From: Candidatus Solibacter sp.
GTDB lineage: Bacteria > Acidobacteriota > Terriglobia > Bryobacterales > Bryobacteraceae
NCBI GenBank assembly: GCA_017883345.1
Contig: JADGNT010000321.1
Coordinates: forward strand, 1-6,238
Direction: 5' to 3'
DNA length: 6,238 bases
Shown: in pieces, positions 5,521 to 6,238 of the stretch
Position numbering within the stretch: position 1 is the first letter of the stretch
Layout: each line of letters starts with the position of its first letter
Translations under genes and position numbers: made by a program
Notes under the pieces: model-generated
The model's database searches: none
What the model saw: the letters and a program-made list of their open reading frames with translations, nothing else
Told to the model about the DNA's origin: nothing

Positions 5521-6238
5521 ACCCCTTCTTGAGTGCTTCCAACACCCGCGCCGGGGTCATCGGCAACTGCCGCAGCCGGACGCCCGCGGCATCATAAATC
5601 GCGTTGGCGATCACCGCGCCCATGGTGATGATGGGCGGCTCGCCGCCTCCCACCGCCGGCGTGCCGGGGTTGTCGATCAGGATGGTCTCGACTCTGGGCA
5701 TCCAGGAAAAGCGCGGGATCTGGTAGCTGTCGAAGTTGCGGTCGAGCACTTCTCCGTCCTTGAAGTGCACTTCCTCCGTGAGCGCGTAGCCCAGTCCCAT
5801 GGCAATGCAGCCTTCCATCTGCTGCCGAAGGCCATCGGGATTGACCACCAGGCCCACGTCCATGGCACTGACCACTCGCTTGACCTGCACATGGCCGGTC
5901 TTCTTGTCCACCGCCACCTCCGCCATGGTGGCAGCGTACGCGTTGGAGTAGATGCCGCAGGCGATTCCGGCGCCGCGCCCGCTCGGCGCCTTTCCGGCCT
6001 TCCAGGCAAACTGCTTGGCAACCGCCTCCAGCACGCGGCGCATGCGCGCGTCGGAGAGGTGCTTCAGGCGGAACTCCAGCGGGTCGATGCCGGCTTTGGC
6101 CGCCAGAATATCCATGTGCGATTCGCGCGCGAAGGTGTTGGTGTTGACCGAGGGCGCACGCCACGGGCCCACTGCGGACAGGTGCATGCCGGGAGGGTTG
6201 CCGCCCTGCCATCCGCCGGCCGAGAGCGTGCGCTGGTG
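5519..6238 (-). CDS. Xanthine dehydrogenase/IorB-type molybdopterin-binding subunit, C-terminal part
   Basis: The frame is open to the right edge and ends in TGA at 5521-5519, giving the last 239 residues of a protein usually 700-800 aa long; the start lies outside. Family motifs, numbered within the fragment, are GPWRAPSVNTNTFARESHMD (24-43, the cofactor-binding GxWRAP region), AGIDPLEFR (49-57), GRGAGIACG (88-95 region), MDVGLVVNPDGLRQQMEGCIAMGLGYAL (126-153 region) and GGGEPP (197-202), whose E200 corresponds to the essential glutamate near molybdenum. These enzymes hydroxylate aldehydes or N-heterocycles with water and pass electrons to [2Fe-2S] and sometimes FAD subunits. The substrate cannot be told. 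The ending, MTPARVLEALKKG, is that of a complete C-terminus, with no sign of decay. It converges with the SDR gene across a 46-nt gap. Confidence 0.9.
   Translation of the reverse strand, partial: HQRTLSAGGWQGGNPPGMHLSAVGPWRAPSVNTNTFARESHMDILAAKAGIDPLEFRLKHLSDARMRRVLEAVAKQFAWKAGKAPSGRGAGIACGIYSNAYAATMAEVAVDKKTGHVQVKRVVSAMDVGLVVNPDGLRQQMEGCIAMGLGYALTEEVHFKDGEVLDRNFDSYQIPRFSWMPRVETILIDNPGTPAVGGGEPPIITMGAVIANAIYDAAGVRLRQLPMTPARVLEALKKG

Overview
The window is GC-rich and densely coding. It holds five protein genes, one of them cut by the right edge, with only short gaps between them. The gene mix (a hopanoid enzyme, a Tat-exported alpha-mannosidase-like hydrolase, a DHRS4-like SDR and a xanthine-dehydrogenase-type molybdenum hydroxylase), together with the codon and GC style, suggests a soil-type heterotroph such as an Acidobacteriota member close to Solibacter/Bryobacter. 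That placement is an inference from style and gene content and was not tested by any search.

Left part (1-1569). Bases 1-77 fold almost completely into one long imperfect hairpin that no gene explains. Next, on the minus strand, comes hpnH, the radical-SAM adenosylhopane synthase that opens the C35 extended-hopanoid branch. Its first ~340 residues look like a complete HpnH. They are followed in the same frame by ~140 extra residues containing a small beta-rich, possibly Sm/SH3-like, module. This fusion is the most unusual coding feature here.

Control region (1570-1631). hpnH diverges from a TetR-family regulator. The short gap contains an AT-rich box that reads as a -10 element on both strands (TATAAT on plus, TATTAT on minus) and a perfect inverted repeat with 11-bp arms and a 3-bp centre, a strong candidate TetR operator. 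The geometry suggests that the regulator controls itself and hpnH, and that the hpnH transcript has little or no leader.

Middle (2339-5472). A Tat-signal-bearing GH38/DUF5054-like hydrolase is followed after 17 nt by a DHRS4-like short-chain dehydrogenase. They probably form a two-gene operon that ends at a hairpin at 5492-5513.

Right end (5519-6238). The C-terminal 239 residues of the molybdopterin-binding large subunit of a xanthine dehydrogenase/IorB-type enzyme run in on the minus strand, convergent with the SDR gene.

No rRNA, tRNA, CRISPR array, transposase or phage gene was seen. I found no complete new defence or mobile system. The points most worth following are the HpnH fusion, the TetR/hpnH control region and the terminal hairpin.
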